NCBI GenBank assembly: GCA_034698045.1 | Contig: JAQGAU010000164.1 | Coordinates: 1 to 36,757, forward strand | From: Paramacrobiotus richtersi | Lineage: Eukaryota > Tardigrada > Eutardigrada > Parachela > Macrobiotidae | Direction: 5' to 3' | Length of the DNA: 36,757 bases | Shown: piece after piece, positions 21,446 through 32,700 of the stretch | Position numbering within the stretch: the stretch's first letter is position 1 | Layout: the number at the start of each line of letters is the position of its first letter | Program-made: the position numbers and the translations under genes | The notes under the pieces: generated by a model | The model's database searches: none | Told to the model about the DNA's origin: nothing | The model's input: the letters and a program-made list of their open reading frames with translations, nothing else

Positions 21446-21734
21446 TGTTATGGGAACTGGGACTGAGACGGGAGACTAGTGTGTCTGTGGTTACAAAACA
21501 AATGTGTTCGCGATAATAATTTGTTGTCTGGTCTGCGGTGCGGAAGCCGACAGAGGTTGCCGGCTATACATAGTTCTCCAGCATTTCCTTCAGTTCCGAT
21601 GTTTCTGAATCGTGCTATTGGTGTATGTGCCCTTACCGTACTTCTGCCGTGTTAGAGGAGATGCTTACAGTAAATATATGCTTCTGATCCTTTTACTGTG
21701 GTGTACGCTTGCTACGCCTACGACACATAAGCTT
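21446..21734. other. Spacer between the LRR fragment and duplication unit 2
   Basis: No gene or repeat recognised. Confidence 0.4.
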
Positions 21735-23755
21735 ACAGACACGACCGCGAATTTGTCAGCTAGATTAAACTACTCGTAGTTTTTGACGTTTTTCCAAAAT
21801 GACATCAGATAAGTCTGTTGACGATGTTCGAGCGCATTCCCGTCATGCGAAAGCATTTAATACTAATGCACGCTCTGAACGAACGATACAAATCTGAAAA
21901 GTCGATGATAGCTGTATTGGTTGTTACCGACGACAGAGCTTCAGTTCACATTCAAACACAGTGGCGAAATGATCTCAGAACGCAGAGTGATTGAGAACTG
22001 GGATCGACTCGATACATTTGCAGTTACGGTCCTTGTCTGTCAGCTCACCGATGAGTATGACGTAGCTTAACAACCCGACTCCTATCTGAAATTAAAAATG
22101 TTCATAATTAATTTTATAGCGTTATTTACAAAGTTTCCAATTCCCAAGATTCATGTTAAGCAAGGAAGTAGACATGCACCCGCATAGTCTCAATGATCGA
22201 CATGACATCTTATATTTTCATGCGAAAGCCGGTATCCATCATAATTATTGAACCAGCATACTGTTCAACATCGTGACTGATGGTCCTACGTGTTACTGTG
22301 GTGCTGTTCTTATGTATGCGTATAATTATGACTGTGTTACTTACGCTTGCTACAATCTCTCTGTTGATCCTAATTCCAGCCAATGTCAGTCCGCAGAAAC
22401 GGGAGACTCCAGATTTGAAATTCTGCTGATTAGGCTGCCGCGAGAGAAATCTCACACGTTCTTCCTAAACGGAAAAGTAAACTGTCCAGAAAATCCTACA
22501 ATACCAACATTGAGCATTTGAATGCTTACCTGCTCCGTGACATACGCAAATGATACGACATGACCAATTAGAAGAACTGCTGAAATCGACAAGTTTGCTC
22601 TCACAGCAGAAACAGCTTGCCGCGGAATTCCTTCGCACAGTAAATAGATACTGTACAGAATAGCCAGGACATAGTAGAGAAACTGGAGAGCATGGAACCA
22701 CGAATTGACAGAATTATACTCTCCAAGAAGTGAAGAAGCATTTTCCAGTTTCTTACTCTGTTCCACCGAAACTACAGCGGAAGCCATTTTTACGTGACCT
22801 CTCGCAATAGAGCCCCGGGCGGTGTGAAAGTATGCCCCAAAGAATGTGGCTAGAAACACTGTGAATACCCCAGCAAAAGTATGAGCAGCCGTGTTGATAC
22901 TGTTGATCACAGCTGATACGAAAACAGCGGGTTTAGAAAAGAATAGGTTATGGTAGAACTGATCCTTTGGTTGCTGTCGTAACAGTTCCATTACGTCCTC
23001 CACCTCACTAAATACATCAGATACGCTATAGAGAATGACACCGGGAGGGAAAAGCGCGATGCAGCACAGAACTGTAACGTGAATCCAACCGAAAGCGGGT
23101 GACCTTTCGTCATTCAACTTCGCCATCTTAGCGAGGAGTTCACGACTTTTCCACGCGAATATAAATGTCAGGACCCGCACCAATAGGTCTCCAATGCCAC
23201 AGGCAAACTGAAGAAGTTGCTTGTTCGTTGAGTTTGTATCGGGGAAAATTGCAGATGGTATAATCTCATAGTGGAGATCTCCTAGGCGGAGTGCACTGAC
23301 GTGGACAATTGCCAGAGTAATAAATACTTTGCGCAGGATTAAGCCTTTTGGGACTGGCTGATTGTAGATTCCAAGGATCGGCAACGAAACGAACCAGAAT
23401 ATCCATAAACAAGAAACAATCCGGCTGGTTTTATTCATCGTAATTGTTATTAGTGGACTGCAATTCTTCTACGGGTTTGCGAACTGTTTGTATTTTATCG
23501 GATATTAAATGTTCAGTCTTGGCTAGCCGCCGCAGTTTGACGTGGTTTGCTTATCCGGTGTCGGGCCAAATTATGACATGTCGCAGCTGGAGCGCTTCGC
23601 ACATTCACACCGCAAACACGTCAAAATATTGTTGAATATTAATTTTATGTATGTATTTGACGGGACTGACATGTATGCATAATTTGCTAACGTGATCGCT
23701 TAGGTATATAATTATGTATGTCAGACTGATCTATACTTCCAGCCCTGACAATCGA
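21735..23755. repeat. Tandem segmental duplication, unit 2 (carries the intact gene)
   Basis: Same orientation as unit 1 at 19085-21050. It holds the intact gustatory-receptor-like gene and about 450 bases beyond its stop plus about 300 bases beyond its start that are also shared with unit 1. Confidence 0.8.
22210..23438 (-). CDS. Gustatory-receptor-like seven-helix chemoreceptor, 3 exons
   Basis: Exons on the minus strand: 23438-22530, 22464-22345, 22260-22210. Both introns (65 and 84 bases) are phase 0 with GT/AG ends and give 359 residues, a normal length for arthropod gustatory receptors (7tm_7 family). Visible features: a hydrophobic N-terminus (RIVSCLWIFWFVSLPILG) and helices around 36-52, 75-95, 112-135 and 165-200. 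Then comes the family-typical cytoplasmic stretch with a SLLGEYNSVNSWF-like segment before the sixth helix, followed by LSISAVLLIGHVVSFAY. The second exon carries the QQNFKSGVSRFCGLTLAGIR segment resembling the family's C-terminal motif region (phi-R/S...FF.L.R.L..S). The canonical TYhhhhhQ end is poorly preserved (YAGSIIMMDTGF). Such proteins are ligand-gated cation channels for tastants; the ligand here is unknown. Copy 1 is dead (19520-20734). Confidence 0.7.
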
Positions 23756-24032
23756 CTGATTCCAAGGACTACAGGCAAGTTCGAATCCAGAAAATGGAAT
23801 AGTGCGAAACTACGACAAACATTTGTTGTTGTTATTATGTCGCAAAAGACAATTTTTTGGGCAGCAGCAGCTCAGAAATTCTTGACCTTTTTAAGTCTAA
23901 CTGAGTATTTAGTCGGTAGTCGTTTATTTGCTTCTAACTTCCCCACTGCTTTATTCTCACAAGACGCGATAATTACGATTTACATTAACGTGTCTCGCAA
24001 ATGTTAACGTGACACGTGCCCAGACAGCACAA
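23756..24032. other. Short gene-free interval
   Basis: A 97-codon plus-strand frame overlaps (23714-24007) without any family signature. The interval includes the poly(A) signal of the MAM gene. Confidence 0.4.
23950..23955 (-). promoter_or_regulatory. Candidate poly(A) signal for the MAM-domain gene
   Basis: AATAAA on the minus strand (TTTATT as written), 78 bases after the stop at 24033. Confidence 0.5.
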
Positions 24033-25087
24033 TTACGCCAGCTTTGCTAAAGCCTTCAAGGAACTCAAGAAAACCGATCGGCATGGTGTATTCGCCCCAG
24101 CGGCGTAAATCAAATTAACCGACTCCGTCAGTTCCGGGTCCTCGTGAGAAATCGTCAAAGAGGTCTCCGCATTGCACAAGACGTGGATCGTATCGTCCGC
24201 TCCTTTACCGCCGATTTGATGCGGCTGTCGTAGAATCCATTTGTGCATATCGCGAAGGATATGCCGACACTTTAGGGTGTTGTCGCCATACAGCTCTGCT
24301 TGAAGGGCATCCGACAGGTCGAAATTGGTCTGAGAAAAAGTCAGGTTCCCTCGTCGACAATGGATGACGATAGGATCAGGAACTTGGCAGGGTTCGGGCG
24401 TCGAAACAGGGGTTGTAGGTTCCACAGTCGTTACAGTTGTTGTCGCCAACGAGTACCCTACGTTATAGACACGTTGCTATACAGAAGCAAATGTTAGTCT
24501 AAAGATACCTTGCAGTACCATTTTCGTCGCCAGTCCACGATATTTCGTCAATGGAACAATGGGAACCAGGTCCCAATACAGCGGAGATCTCCAACTGTAG
24601 TAAAAAGATTTAAGTTTGCGGTTCATTGTTTCACAAAACGTGTGCAGTACCACAATATTTTCCGAAGCGTTTGCCAGAATATACGCGTGCTCCCATGAGT
24701 CAAATCGTGGAGGAGTAATGCGCTTAACATTCGCCCCAGCGGATATAGTTAGCTGAACGGTACCGCTGCTAGATGCTCTGAGGCAGCGATAGAAAAATGA
24801 CAGTTCCGATGGATCGGGAGAATACATCATGGGAGATCGTAAAACGGCGATGTGACTTCCAGTGGTAGCCTTTGAATTTGCAACCAGGAACTGGTTATCT
24901 GTAGCAACGAGTTTATTCATAACTATGCTATGGAAACGTTACCGAAGTTCATTACCCGCGGAAAGAGGAGGTGGCGCGTATGCCGGGAAAGCGATGTTCA
25001 GGCCCCACTGGGTTTCATTTGGCCCGGCATTTTCCCAAGCGCATAAGCCAGATCCGAATGTGCATGATAGGAAGCGGGCTTCAACGC
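24033..25087 (-). CDS. Extracellular MAM-domain protein with Thr/Pro linker and unknown Cys-containing tail (5' partial)
   Basis: Exons on the minus strand: 25087-24956, 24898-24651, 24594-24519, 24457-24033. Intron lengths are 57, 56 and 61 bases and phases 1, 0, 1, all GT/AG. The MAM domain opens with FLSCTFGSGLCAWENAG and continues FLVANSKATTGSHIAVLRSP, ELSFFYRCLRASSSGTVQLTI and DSWEHAYILANASENIV. It closes with LEISAVLGPGSHCSIDEISW, the family's final acidic motif. A Thr/Pro linker (TTTVTTVEPTTPVSTPEP) follows. The tail of about 115 residues has four or five Cys (CQVP, IHCRRG, KCRH, LCNAE, PCRS) and no family I recognise. The first exon needs an upstream partner ending in phase 1, presumably with a signal peptide; I could not find it in 25.1-25.7 kb. 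MAM domains mediate protein-protein adhesion outside the cell. Confidence 0.75.
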
Positions 25088-25708
25088 CTGCAAAATCATT
25101 CGAGTTTCTAATAATCATGCAAGACTCGATAACACTCGAAGAAAGTGCGGCAGACACGGTATGATTTATTGCTTTGGTCGTATCTGTTAACGACCGTTCG
25201 GTGTTGTTGTTGTTTTATTCTATTAGGTTCTGGTAGCGATGATAACGATAAACGGTGACCTTCAGGATGAAGTACGATTCCAACAAATCCGGAGTAAAAG
25301 CGGTTGACGAGCAGTCGGAATTCCAGCTATATTTACAGAACAGTATTAAAAAAACACCGATCTGATCACGCGAAAAAAATAGATACGCAGGTGTATAGCG
25401 TATCTTTGATTACCTGGAAACTTTGTCTTGGTGGCAGCGTGACTGTAACTTGCTGTCGATATGCCGACGATGACGACGCGGTGTTGCTGTAGGACCAAAT
25501 TGACGTGTTGGTTCCGTTCGCTTGTATAGCATTCAGATGCCCTGGTAAATATTATCATAAAAGCCGTATTCATTAGTTGGTGTAGTTTTTCATGACAGAA
25601 ACTTAGTAAAGCTGATAGTAATTTCGATAACACGCGTTTGCGCCTGTAGTCGTCAGATTTATTGATCAGTTGACTATTGACAGGGTCAATAATTCCATCT
25701 TCCATCAC

Positions 25709-26288
25709 ATGTACGAAGCCGTTTTGATTGCTATATTTATTTTAGTGGCTGTATTTTCAAACTTAACTGACAGCACTTGTCACTGTCGTTTACCGGTAAG
25801 TATGTATCTGTTGAAAGTGCCATATTATGGTCATCAGCAAAAGTTCGCTTGTCCTAACTTTAGGGTTGCTTTTACCTGCTGTATTGAATCTCAAGTTGCC
25901 AAACGTTGAGGGTTCACTTAAATGGACCCAGAAGGAAAGCGTTGCTGATGCGTTGAGCGATATTTCTTCGGAGACCAATCTGGCAAACATTCCCGAGTCG
26001 GACTTATTGCTTCTTATAAGCGCTGCCCCACTGGCACCTAAAACGAACACCAAAAACATGGGCTTTTACTAGTATAAATTTCTCCTAAGGAACTACCCTT
26101 AGTAAAGCTTGCACGTGTTGCAGCCTACCGGCGAGTTCAGTAGCAGCAACGAGAGCTCCGGTAGAGGTGATTACGTTTTCCGACAAGAGCCATCGGTCGG
26201 CGGGTTCGGGGGTCCATCCGCAGTAGCTACTTGTAAACTGACAGGAAATGGTCGCTTCCGTCGTTTGAAGATTATTGATCGCTACTGA
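25709..26288 (+). CDS. Small secreted peptide, 2 exons (model uncertain)
   Basis: Exon 1 (25709-25795) encodes a strong signal peptide, MYEAVLIAIFILVAVFS, then NLTDSTCHCRLP, and stops at a consensus donor CCG|gtaagt. Exon 2 (26124-26288) follows the acceptor gtgttgcag in the matching phase 0. It encodes a Ser/Gly/Arg-rich segment ending FRRLKIIDRY and a TGA, giving 83 residues with three Cys. Two rival readings exist. One is a nearer acceptor at 25838 giving a 52-residue Cys-rich peptide (QKFACPNF...TCCIESQ). The other is a single-exon frame at 25827-26072 that also starts with a signal-like run (MVISKSSLVLTLGLLLPAVL). I recognise no family. The signal peptide and donor are the firm parts; the choice of partner is inference. 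Confidence 0.42.
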
Positions 26289-27496
26289 ATACTGTACAGC
26301 TTTTAGGTGCAGAACTTAAATTGATTGTTTTAAGGGGTTTAACTAGCATGGTTTGTTACCCAAGAGAAAAGCCCAAGGAAGCCTGAATTTGCTGGATAAT
26401 ACTACCGCCAAATCCATTGTGAAAGGGACCTGCCACAGTTTACAAGGAATCAACTCCTGTATACAAGGACCTTAAAAACGAACGAAGGCAAAGTGAAAGA
26501 GCCCCCGGCGTGCCGCTGTCACTGTCTGAACACGTGTTTTTCATATTGGATGTCTTTCTTTCCGGAGACCAGCATTGCCGAAGGAATAAGGATGGGTGAT
26601 AACATTGTGAGAACTATCACTCTGATACAGAAGCCGAACAAAACAAACACCTGAAATCTCTATCAGTTTCAAAAACTGATTAAATGAGTGATTGTTGCAT
26701 AGTTCGAATCTTTTGTTTAAAAGCGAACCACAATCAGCAACGCTAACAATGATCTTTCAAACACAATCAGTTTCTCCGACGTTTCGTTACAGTTGTGTGG
26801 ACGGCATTGTAAAGAAGCTTATCAAAGTGACACTAGTGTTCCATCATAGTAAAATATTATTGTAGATATAGCTAGTATAGCCACAACTACAAGTACAGCT
26901 CGGTAAAGCGACCAGCCAGTGGCAGTCACCGACTGCCTATGTAAAAGACGTCAGGATACAATGATGGTCCACGCCCGGCGGCCTGAATTTTTCGGCCCGG
27001 TAATGTATTCTAGATGGGTCGAAATTGACGCCGGGCGGTTCTAATGATCACAGGGCGAATCTTCGAATCGAATCCCCAGCATGATGGCGGCATAACGGTT
27101 CTACCGTCTACGTACACAGTATAAAATAGAATCGGGAGGAATCTGCCGTTGAAAACCTGCTCGACCATGCATAATACTGACTTTCAAAATTGCTTTATTA
27201 TAATGCAACCCCGACATTCAGTTTCTTGGAACAGTCGGCATTTGGGAGCGCCAGAAATATCCGCAGATATTGGCAAAAGGCATACCATGCCGTTGTTTAA
27301 TTACACTCGGATTACCACAATACTAAACTGTCACTTGCCAGTTGCCAAACAAACAATAAGGTGAATGTTCACGCCTTTCCGGTTCCCCACCAATCACGAA
27401 CCCTTTTTTGGATTTGTTGTCACTGACTCCAAGCGACCAGAGTTCAACTTCGTACTACTGTCATACGTATACAGCTCATCAAGGACCATGAGATTC
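26289..27496. other. No gene recognised
   Basis: About 1.2 kb between the small secreted peptide gene and GPCR copy 3. A 71-codon plus-strand frame at 27149-27364 has no family signature. It contains the candidate poly(A) signal of the minus-strand GPCR at 27194-27199. Confidence 0.45.
27194..27199 (-). promoter_or_regulatory. Candidate poly(A) signal for GPCR copy 3
   Basis: AATAAA on the minus strand (TTTATT as written), about 300 bases after the stop at 27497. Confidence 0.4.
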
Positions 27497-28534
27497 TTAT
27501 GTTTGCATGGCAGTCGGTCGCGTAGTGCTAGGGCCTCCCTGTGAGCTTCTTCTAGCAGGTAGCTGTCTCCTTTGGCCTCGAAACATATTTCCAATGAACT
27601 GTCGCAAGTCGGGCAAGACAATGGCGAAATAGATAGGATCCAAAATCGGCTGCAGCGCATACAACATAATCACCACTTCTCCCACAACTGGAGCTCGAAA
27701 GTCGACAAATGACCTGATTAAAAAGAACGCATGCTCAGGCGTGTACAGTAACGTAATGCTGATAGTAAGGGCTGTAAGAACAAGAAACCCCTGTCGGCTG
27801 TCCCGTTGTGTCCGCCTCCTTAGTTCCGTAGGCTGATTTTGCAAGTGCCTTTCGTTCCGTTGTCGGTTACGCTTCGCAGCTACGGCCGTCACGACGAATC
27901 TCCGCCGCTTGAAAGCCAAATACGGATAGACAATTATGATGGACACATTCGGGATACAGAAACAGACAATCTGGATAGTTATACTGTAAACAGGTAGCGC
28001 ATCAAAGTTGAAGAAACATCCCGAAATCTCCACGGATCCACGGTAATGCAGAGCATCGAGTAAGATGTATGGTAAGCAGATAGCGTGCGCTAGGGTCCAC
28101 TGCACGAAACAAGCAATCAAAGCGGATTTGATTGACGCATCCTGGGCGTAGGTTAACGGAAAGGTCACGGCCCAGATGCGGTTGACGACAATCAGCAGAT
28201 GGCAGTTGACCATGATTCCTGCTGCGACGTACAGTGAGTACTGGTAGATAAAACAGGCGGCCGGTCCTAAAAACCATTTCGGATAATAGATTTGAAGAAC
28301 AATGTCCAAAGGGTTGTTGAGGATGGTGAAAAATATGTTCGCGATGAGGAGATTGGCGAGATAGATGTTAAACGGCTGATGGAGAAGTTTTTGGGTTATA
28401 AAGATTGCAAGAACCGACCCGTTTAGCAGAAGGACTATGGGAAATATGACGGCTTCGCTAATAGCGCTGAAGGTCCAGTACGCAGTGGAATGTGTAGTGT
28501 TTCGATATAACAGAGAATGTGTTGAATTATTCAT
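27497..28534 (-). CDS. Rhodopsin-like G-protein-coupled receptor, divergent (third, distinct type)
   Basis: A single-exon minus-strand gene of 345 residues. The start is set at the ATG at 28534 (MNNSTHSLLY), since the upstream part of the frame lacks ATG. There are N-terminal glycosylation sites (NNST, NTT). TM1 is about 25-48 with LLLNGSVLAIF (the conserved Asn), and TM2 is about 58-80 with LANLLIANIFFTILNNPLD. Cys94 and Cys173 would form the disulfide. TM3 ends VVNRIWAVTFPLTY (the DRY position reads NRI), TM5 has CFCIPNVSIIIVYPYLAFKR, TM6 has LLYTPEHAFFLI, and TM7 has LQPILDPIYFAIVLPDLRQF (DPIYF for NPxxY, with a helix-8-like FIGNMF after it). The C-terminal tail is basic and Ser/Thr-rich. 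It shares the NR[LI]WAV signature with the two receptors at 2.3 and 7.0 kb but is clearly another subfamily. The ligand is unknown. Confidence 0.9.
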   Translation of the reverse strand: MNNSTHSLLYRNTTHSTAYWTFSAISEAVIFPIVLLLNGSVLAIFITQKLLHQPFNIYLANLLIANIFFTILNNPLDIVLQIYYPKWFLGPAACFIYQYSLYVAAGIMVNCHLLIVVNRIWAVTFPLTYAQDASIKSALIACFVQWTLAHAICLPYILLDALHYRGSVEISGCFFNFDALPVYSITIQIVCFCIPNVSIIIVYPYLAFKRRRFVVTAVAAKRNRQRNERHLQNQPTELRRRTQRDSRQGFLVLTALTISITLLYTPEHAFFLIRSFVDFRAPVVGEVVIMLYALQPILDPIYFAIVLPDLRQFIGNMFRGQRRQLPARRSSQGGPSTTRPTAMQT

Positions 28535-29756
28535 CGTTGCGGAAGACGTCTGGCGCACAAGAATGCTTGTCACGGAACTGCGATGAATGCGTACTAGAAT
28601 ACTGCAGTATCGACAGAAAATGTTATAGATCTGTTCGTGCGCCTAATGAAGACGGTCGCAGCATCTTAATTTCATTAAACCAGCGGTGCAGTAATGTCAT
28701 AATCAAACGTAGCGCAAGATCTATCTTTATTAATGGTATTAAGCCATTCATTACCTTTACTGCGATTCCGGATGCTGCCTCTCATAGTAAAACATACGCT
28801 AATATGCAGCCGGCATTCGTCTAATTAAGCGGCAATAATCTCGCTTACGTATAGATTCTCCAAAATAACAAGCAAGTGGCTAGTGACCGAGTGGATAAAA
28901 TGAAGCAGATCAATAACAATTCGAAACGGTTTTGCGCCATACTGTCCACGGATGTCGCATCTCTCCATAAGGAGAAGTGGTTTTCACTTGTACGACATCT
29001 AATGGCACAAGTATCTAGTGCTTGGTTAGTTACTTTGTTTTTCTAACGAAATCTGTGTGTGCACGTATGATACCATGGTACAGCAATAAGCACAAGTACG
29101 GTAGAAAGACGTACCGTCACGTACGCCGTACTTATTCGATGATCAGCATGAAAGCAGCTCGTTCTTCGCAACATCATTCACGAACTGAGAATACGAATAA
29201 GAGTAAACAGGCAATACTGAATTACAAACCTGAAAAACAGAGTTCTGAATTTACAAGTGGAAAGGCTGCTGGTCGTCCTTCTTCTGCGCTCTATCACCGG
29301 TTATTAAAACATAAATAAAATAATAATAAAAATTGACTTCTCTTTACTTGCAAACCGGTTTTATTACAACCAGCAAACCGATGGCCTGACCCGTTGGCTT
29401 CTCAACGTTAACTTTCTTCTTGTTGGCGAGAATATATTTTACAATAGATTACGGGTTTACGTTTTAACGGTGAAGTGTTGATTCCGCATTGTTAACAGTT
29501 TCCAGCAGTTGTTTTTACCTAATTTTCCCAAAGATTTATCGCAGTGCGGATATATATATAAAGACTGAGATATGAACAATGGCACTGTTTGACAAAACTC
29601 CATATGAACGTAACCACTGATTTACGTATGAAGACATGAAGAGCTAAAAGCGCTAGCAAGGATGCTGACAACAGCATGGGATCTGGGCATGCAGCTTTTT
29701 TGCATGCCATGAACGCTATTGACTAAAAGCGACATTTTACTATCAAGCTTGGACGT
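28535..29756. other. Intergenic between divergent GPCR copy 3 flank and the Gly/Cys-rich gene end
   Basis: No confident gene. It holds the doubtful basic frame at 29067-29318, followed at once by an AT-rich AATAAA-containing run, and minus-strand TTTATT motifs near 29360 that could serve the gene ending at 29757. Confidence 0.4.
29067..29318 (+). CDS. Doubtful small basic open frame
   Basis: An ATG-started frame of 83 codons, very rich in Lys, Arg, Ser and His (RKTYRHVRRTYSM), ending TAA with AATAAA overlapping and following the stop. No domain, signal peptide or splice partner. Composition and the nearby poly(A)-like motifs are the only support. Confidence 0.2.
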   Translation: MIPWYSNKHKYGRKTYRHVRRTYSMISMKAARSSQHHSRTENTNKSKQAILNYKPEKQSSEFTSGKAAGRPSSALYHRLLKHK

Positions 29757-32700
29757 TCAACCGGGGATAACCGTGGTCGTGGTACTGGCTTCAGTTGTAG
29801 TGGTGGCAGCAGTCGTGGTGGGGCGACAGTACTCCAGTTGGTTTAGGTCCACCTAAACGTACAAAAAAACAATTCATTTTATCGCATTGTCATCTGTAGT
29901 CACATTGTTTTCCAAAAATAACGTATGCCGTGTACAGAGATTTACAGTTTTAATTACTTCACTTCATATTCTCGCCTAGGCCGTGCGAAACTTAATTGCA
30001 AGTGATTTATAACGCGTAATGATTTATAACGCTGCGACGCACGTATCCGTGCTTACTCATTTGCTGTAAAACTTGACGTTTTTTGGAACCCTGTATATAT
30101 TGTACTGTATATAATATTGTGCACTGGTCGGTCTGTCGTATCTTACCACTATAGTCCAAGAACCAATCACAACCCCAGGATACCCTGTGTATGCATCAAA
30201 CGCGGTGACGGTGCCGTAGTTGGAGCTAAATGGCCCGACACGGCATCCTCCCATGATATCGTGTTCCGGGCTCAGATCTATCACCACTGATCCATTGTTT
30301 GGGAACATGTTAAGACAATAGATCGCTCCTGATAGTTCGTAACGAATCTGACCATCCCCGCAGCCCTATCAAAACATACAGATTTATCTTTTGCAAGAGA
30401 TGTCAAGCATAACTTAACGAGATTACAATTAGTGGTATACTCTACGAACTACTATGGTCGCGTGGAATACGTCTCGTACTTTAACAGTTCTGAAGGTTCC
30501 AGGCGCTGATATTTATTCGATGCTCTTTTGACTGCCACGTGTTCACGTTGACCTTTCTTTCTACACCCATTCACACATAACTTCATCGCACTAAGAAAAT
30601 GACTAAGATTCTTACGGATATGTAGGGCGGTGATAGAATGACCTGGTTGCATTCGGTTGCATAGTAAATCCCGCCATTTGGAATGAAATACGAAACTGCA
30701 ACATGGAGTATTGATGAGACAGAACGCTGGATTACGTTGCCAGCTAATGCAGGTAGCGTTGTATAAAGACTAAGATAACAGGGTGTAGCAAATTTTAGGC
30801 TGTAGAGTGATATGAAGTATGGTCTTCTTATCACGGCTGTAGCATAGCTATACTAGCTATACAGAATAGCTATACTGTGGCTGTAGTATACCTGGTATAC
30901 TATACCATCATCATAGTTATATACAGTATACAGTATAATTATTATGTACGGCAAGATTGCTTCATACCATACTTCATAGCACGGCTGTAGTATACCATTA
31001 TCATAGTTATACGGGGTATTACATTGCGCACCATACCATGTCTCTGTATTGCTCTAGTCACACGGCTTGGCGATTACGTTGTGGCTGCACTCACACATTG
31101 CACAGCCATGACGTAACCGCCAATCGGTGTCACTGGAGCAATCAATACAGGGATATGGTATGGTGCGCATTGTAATACCCCCTATATAAAGAACTGTATA
31201 TGTACGGCAAGATTGCTTCGTATCTGATTGTGGGAGTATATTAGAGAACGTACGTACCAGAACATGTCGGTGGCGGAGTACTGGTAGTTGTGCCGCAGTA
31301 CGCGATATCCATATCCGTAGTGTCTAGCTGCAATGGTATGAAATGGATTATGTCTGGGATCTTTGCGGTTTATATGAAAATGCAGTACTACATTTAGCTG
31401 AAGTAAGTAAACAGACAGGCGCCAGCCATCATGTCATCATGTGCATTTAACGCCGTATAATGGTACCCCATAAAGCGCTAACATAAGGTTGTTTTATACC
31501 ATTATTTGCGAGTTGGCTAGTTGCTGTCCGGTCCAGTTGTCAGTAACAATCAGACTGCCGTAGTAAACAATTCCGGGTCCAACGCCACAGCCCATTCCCT
31601 GAGGGTCGAAAACCACTGTTCCGTCACCTTGTGAGTAAGCGCACGGCATACCCGACAGTTGGAAAGATAATCGTCCGGGCTCGCAGTACTGCAACATTTT
31701 GGAAGTAAATGTACGTAGCCGAAATACGCGAACATTTTATTATATAAACGCATGTCCTTACAAGAAATTCGGAGACGCCAGCCAAAATTACGTCTCGCAA
31801 AACAGTACCGTACGTGGTACGGCAATAAAACTGCAGTTGCTTTTAATTCCCGTTGCTCTTGTTAATTGTTCAGAAACTTTAATGCGTTGCACGGAAACAC
31901 TTATTGTGGTTGGTCCAACCACAACGAGTGTTTCCGTAGACGAATCAGGTTTGTCTACGCCACAAACGTGTTTAACAATTAAGCTGTATCTCCTCATGCA
32001 TATTCAAGATTCCCTATGTTTATTTTCTACCCTGTTGAACTGCTCCGGCACTTACGCCGTATGTGGTGGCGGCCAAAAAGGAAGCCACTCCACATCCAGC
32101 AGGACGATACGGTCCATAGTAGACCGACACTATTAACAGCGATCTTTATAATTAAACGTGACCGAACATACAAGTGCATTATCATTACATTACATTATCA
32201 TTTCCCCAAATAAGTCAGACGGAGCGCAGTATGACATAATAATCATGTATCCGAAACGGCTATGGGAGCTGTTGCATAAGGATGAATGCAAGCTTTAACG
32301 TAAGTACTTGCCACTTACACAGGCACAACACAAAGAACTGTTCCGGTACATTTAACTTGGGTAGCACGATGTATTGGGCTCCAGCTTTGTATTCTGAAAT
32401 AAAGCGTAGTGCTCTGAATAATGTTATACCTTGGCAGTATGACGCAGACGTTGTCGTAGTCGACGGTGTACTAGGCGTTACAGGATCGTTCGGATCCGCT
32501 CCGGGATAGTTCACATTTATGTTGTTGACTATATTGATAGAAGAGCCTCCTCCACACGCCCCACCACATCCTCCTCCACACCCGCCACATCCCTGGCCAC
32601 CTCCCAAAGCCGTCCAGAATCCCGCAAAACCGCCGCTCGGCTGGTTTTGTGGATTCGATGGCGATCCGGGAGGACCAAAAAAACCACTTTGGCCTTGCGC

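Noticed and set aside
25346-25708. 120-codon minus-strand frame as the first exon of the MAM gene
   Set aside because: No convincing signal peptide followed by a donor in phase 1 was found; no link could be supported.
32319-32393. Extra exon of the Gly/Cys-rich gene (YKAGAQYIVLPKLNVPEQ), splice sites and phase fit
   Set aside because: Joining exon 1 directly to 32129 gives the same layout as the second module (Cys-x-Val at a phase 1 junction), so the simpler model was preferred; this piece may be an alternative exon.
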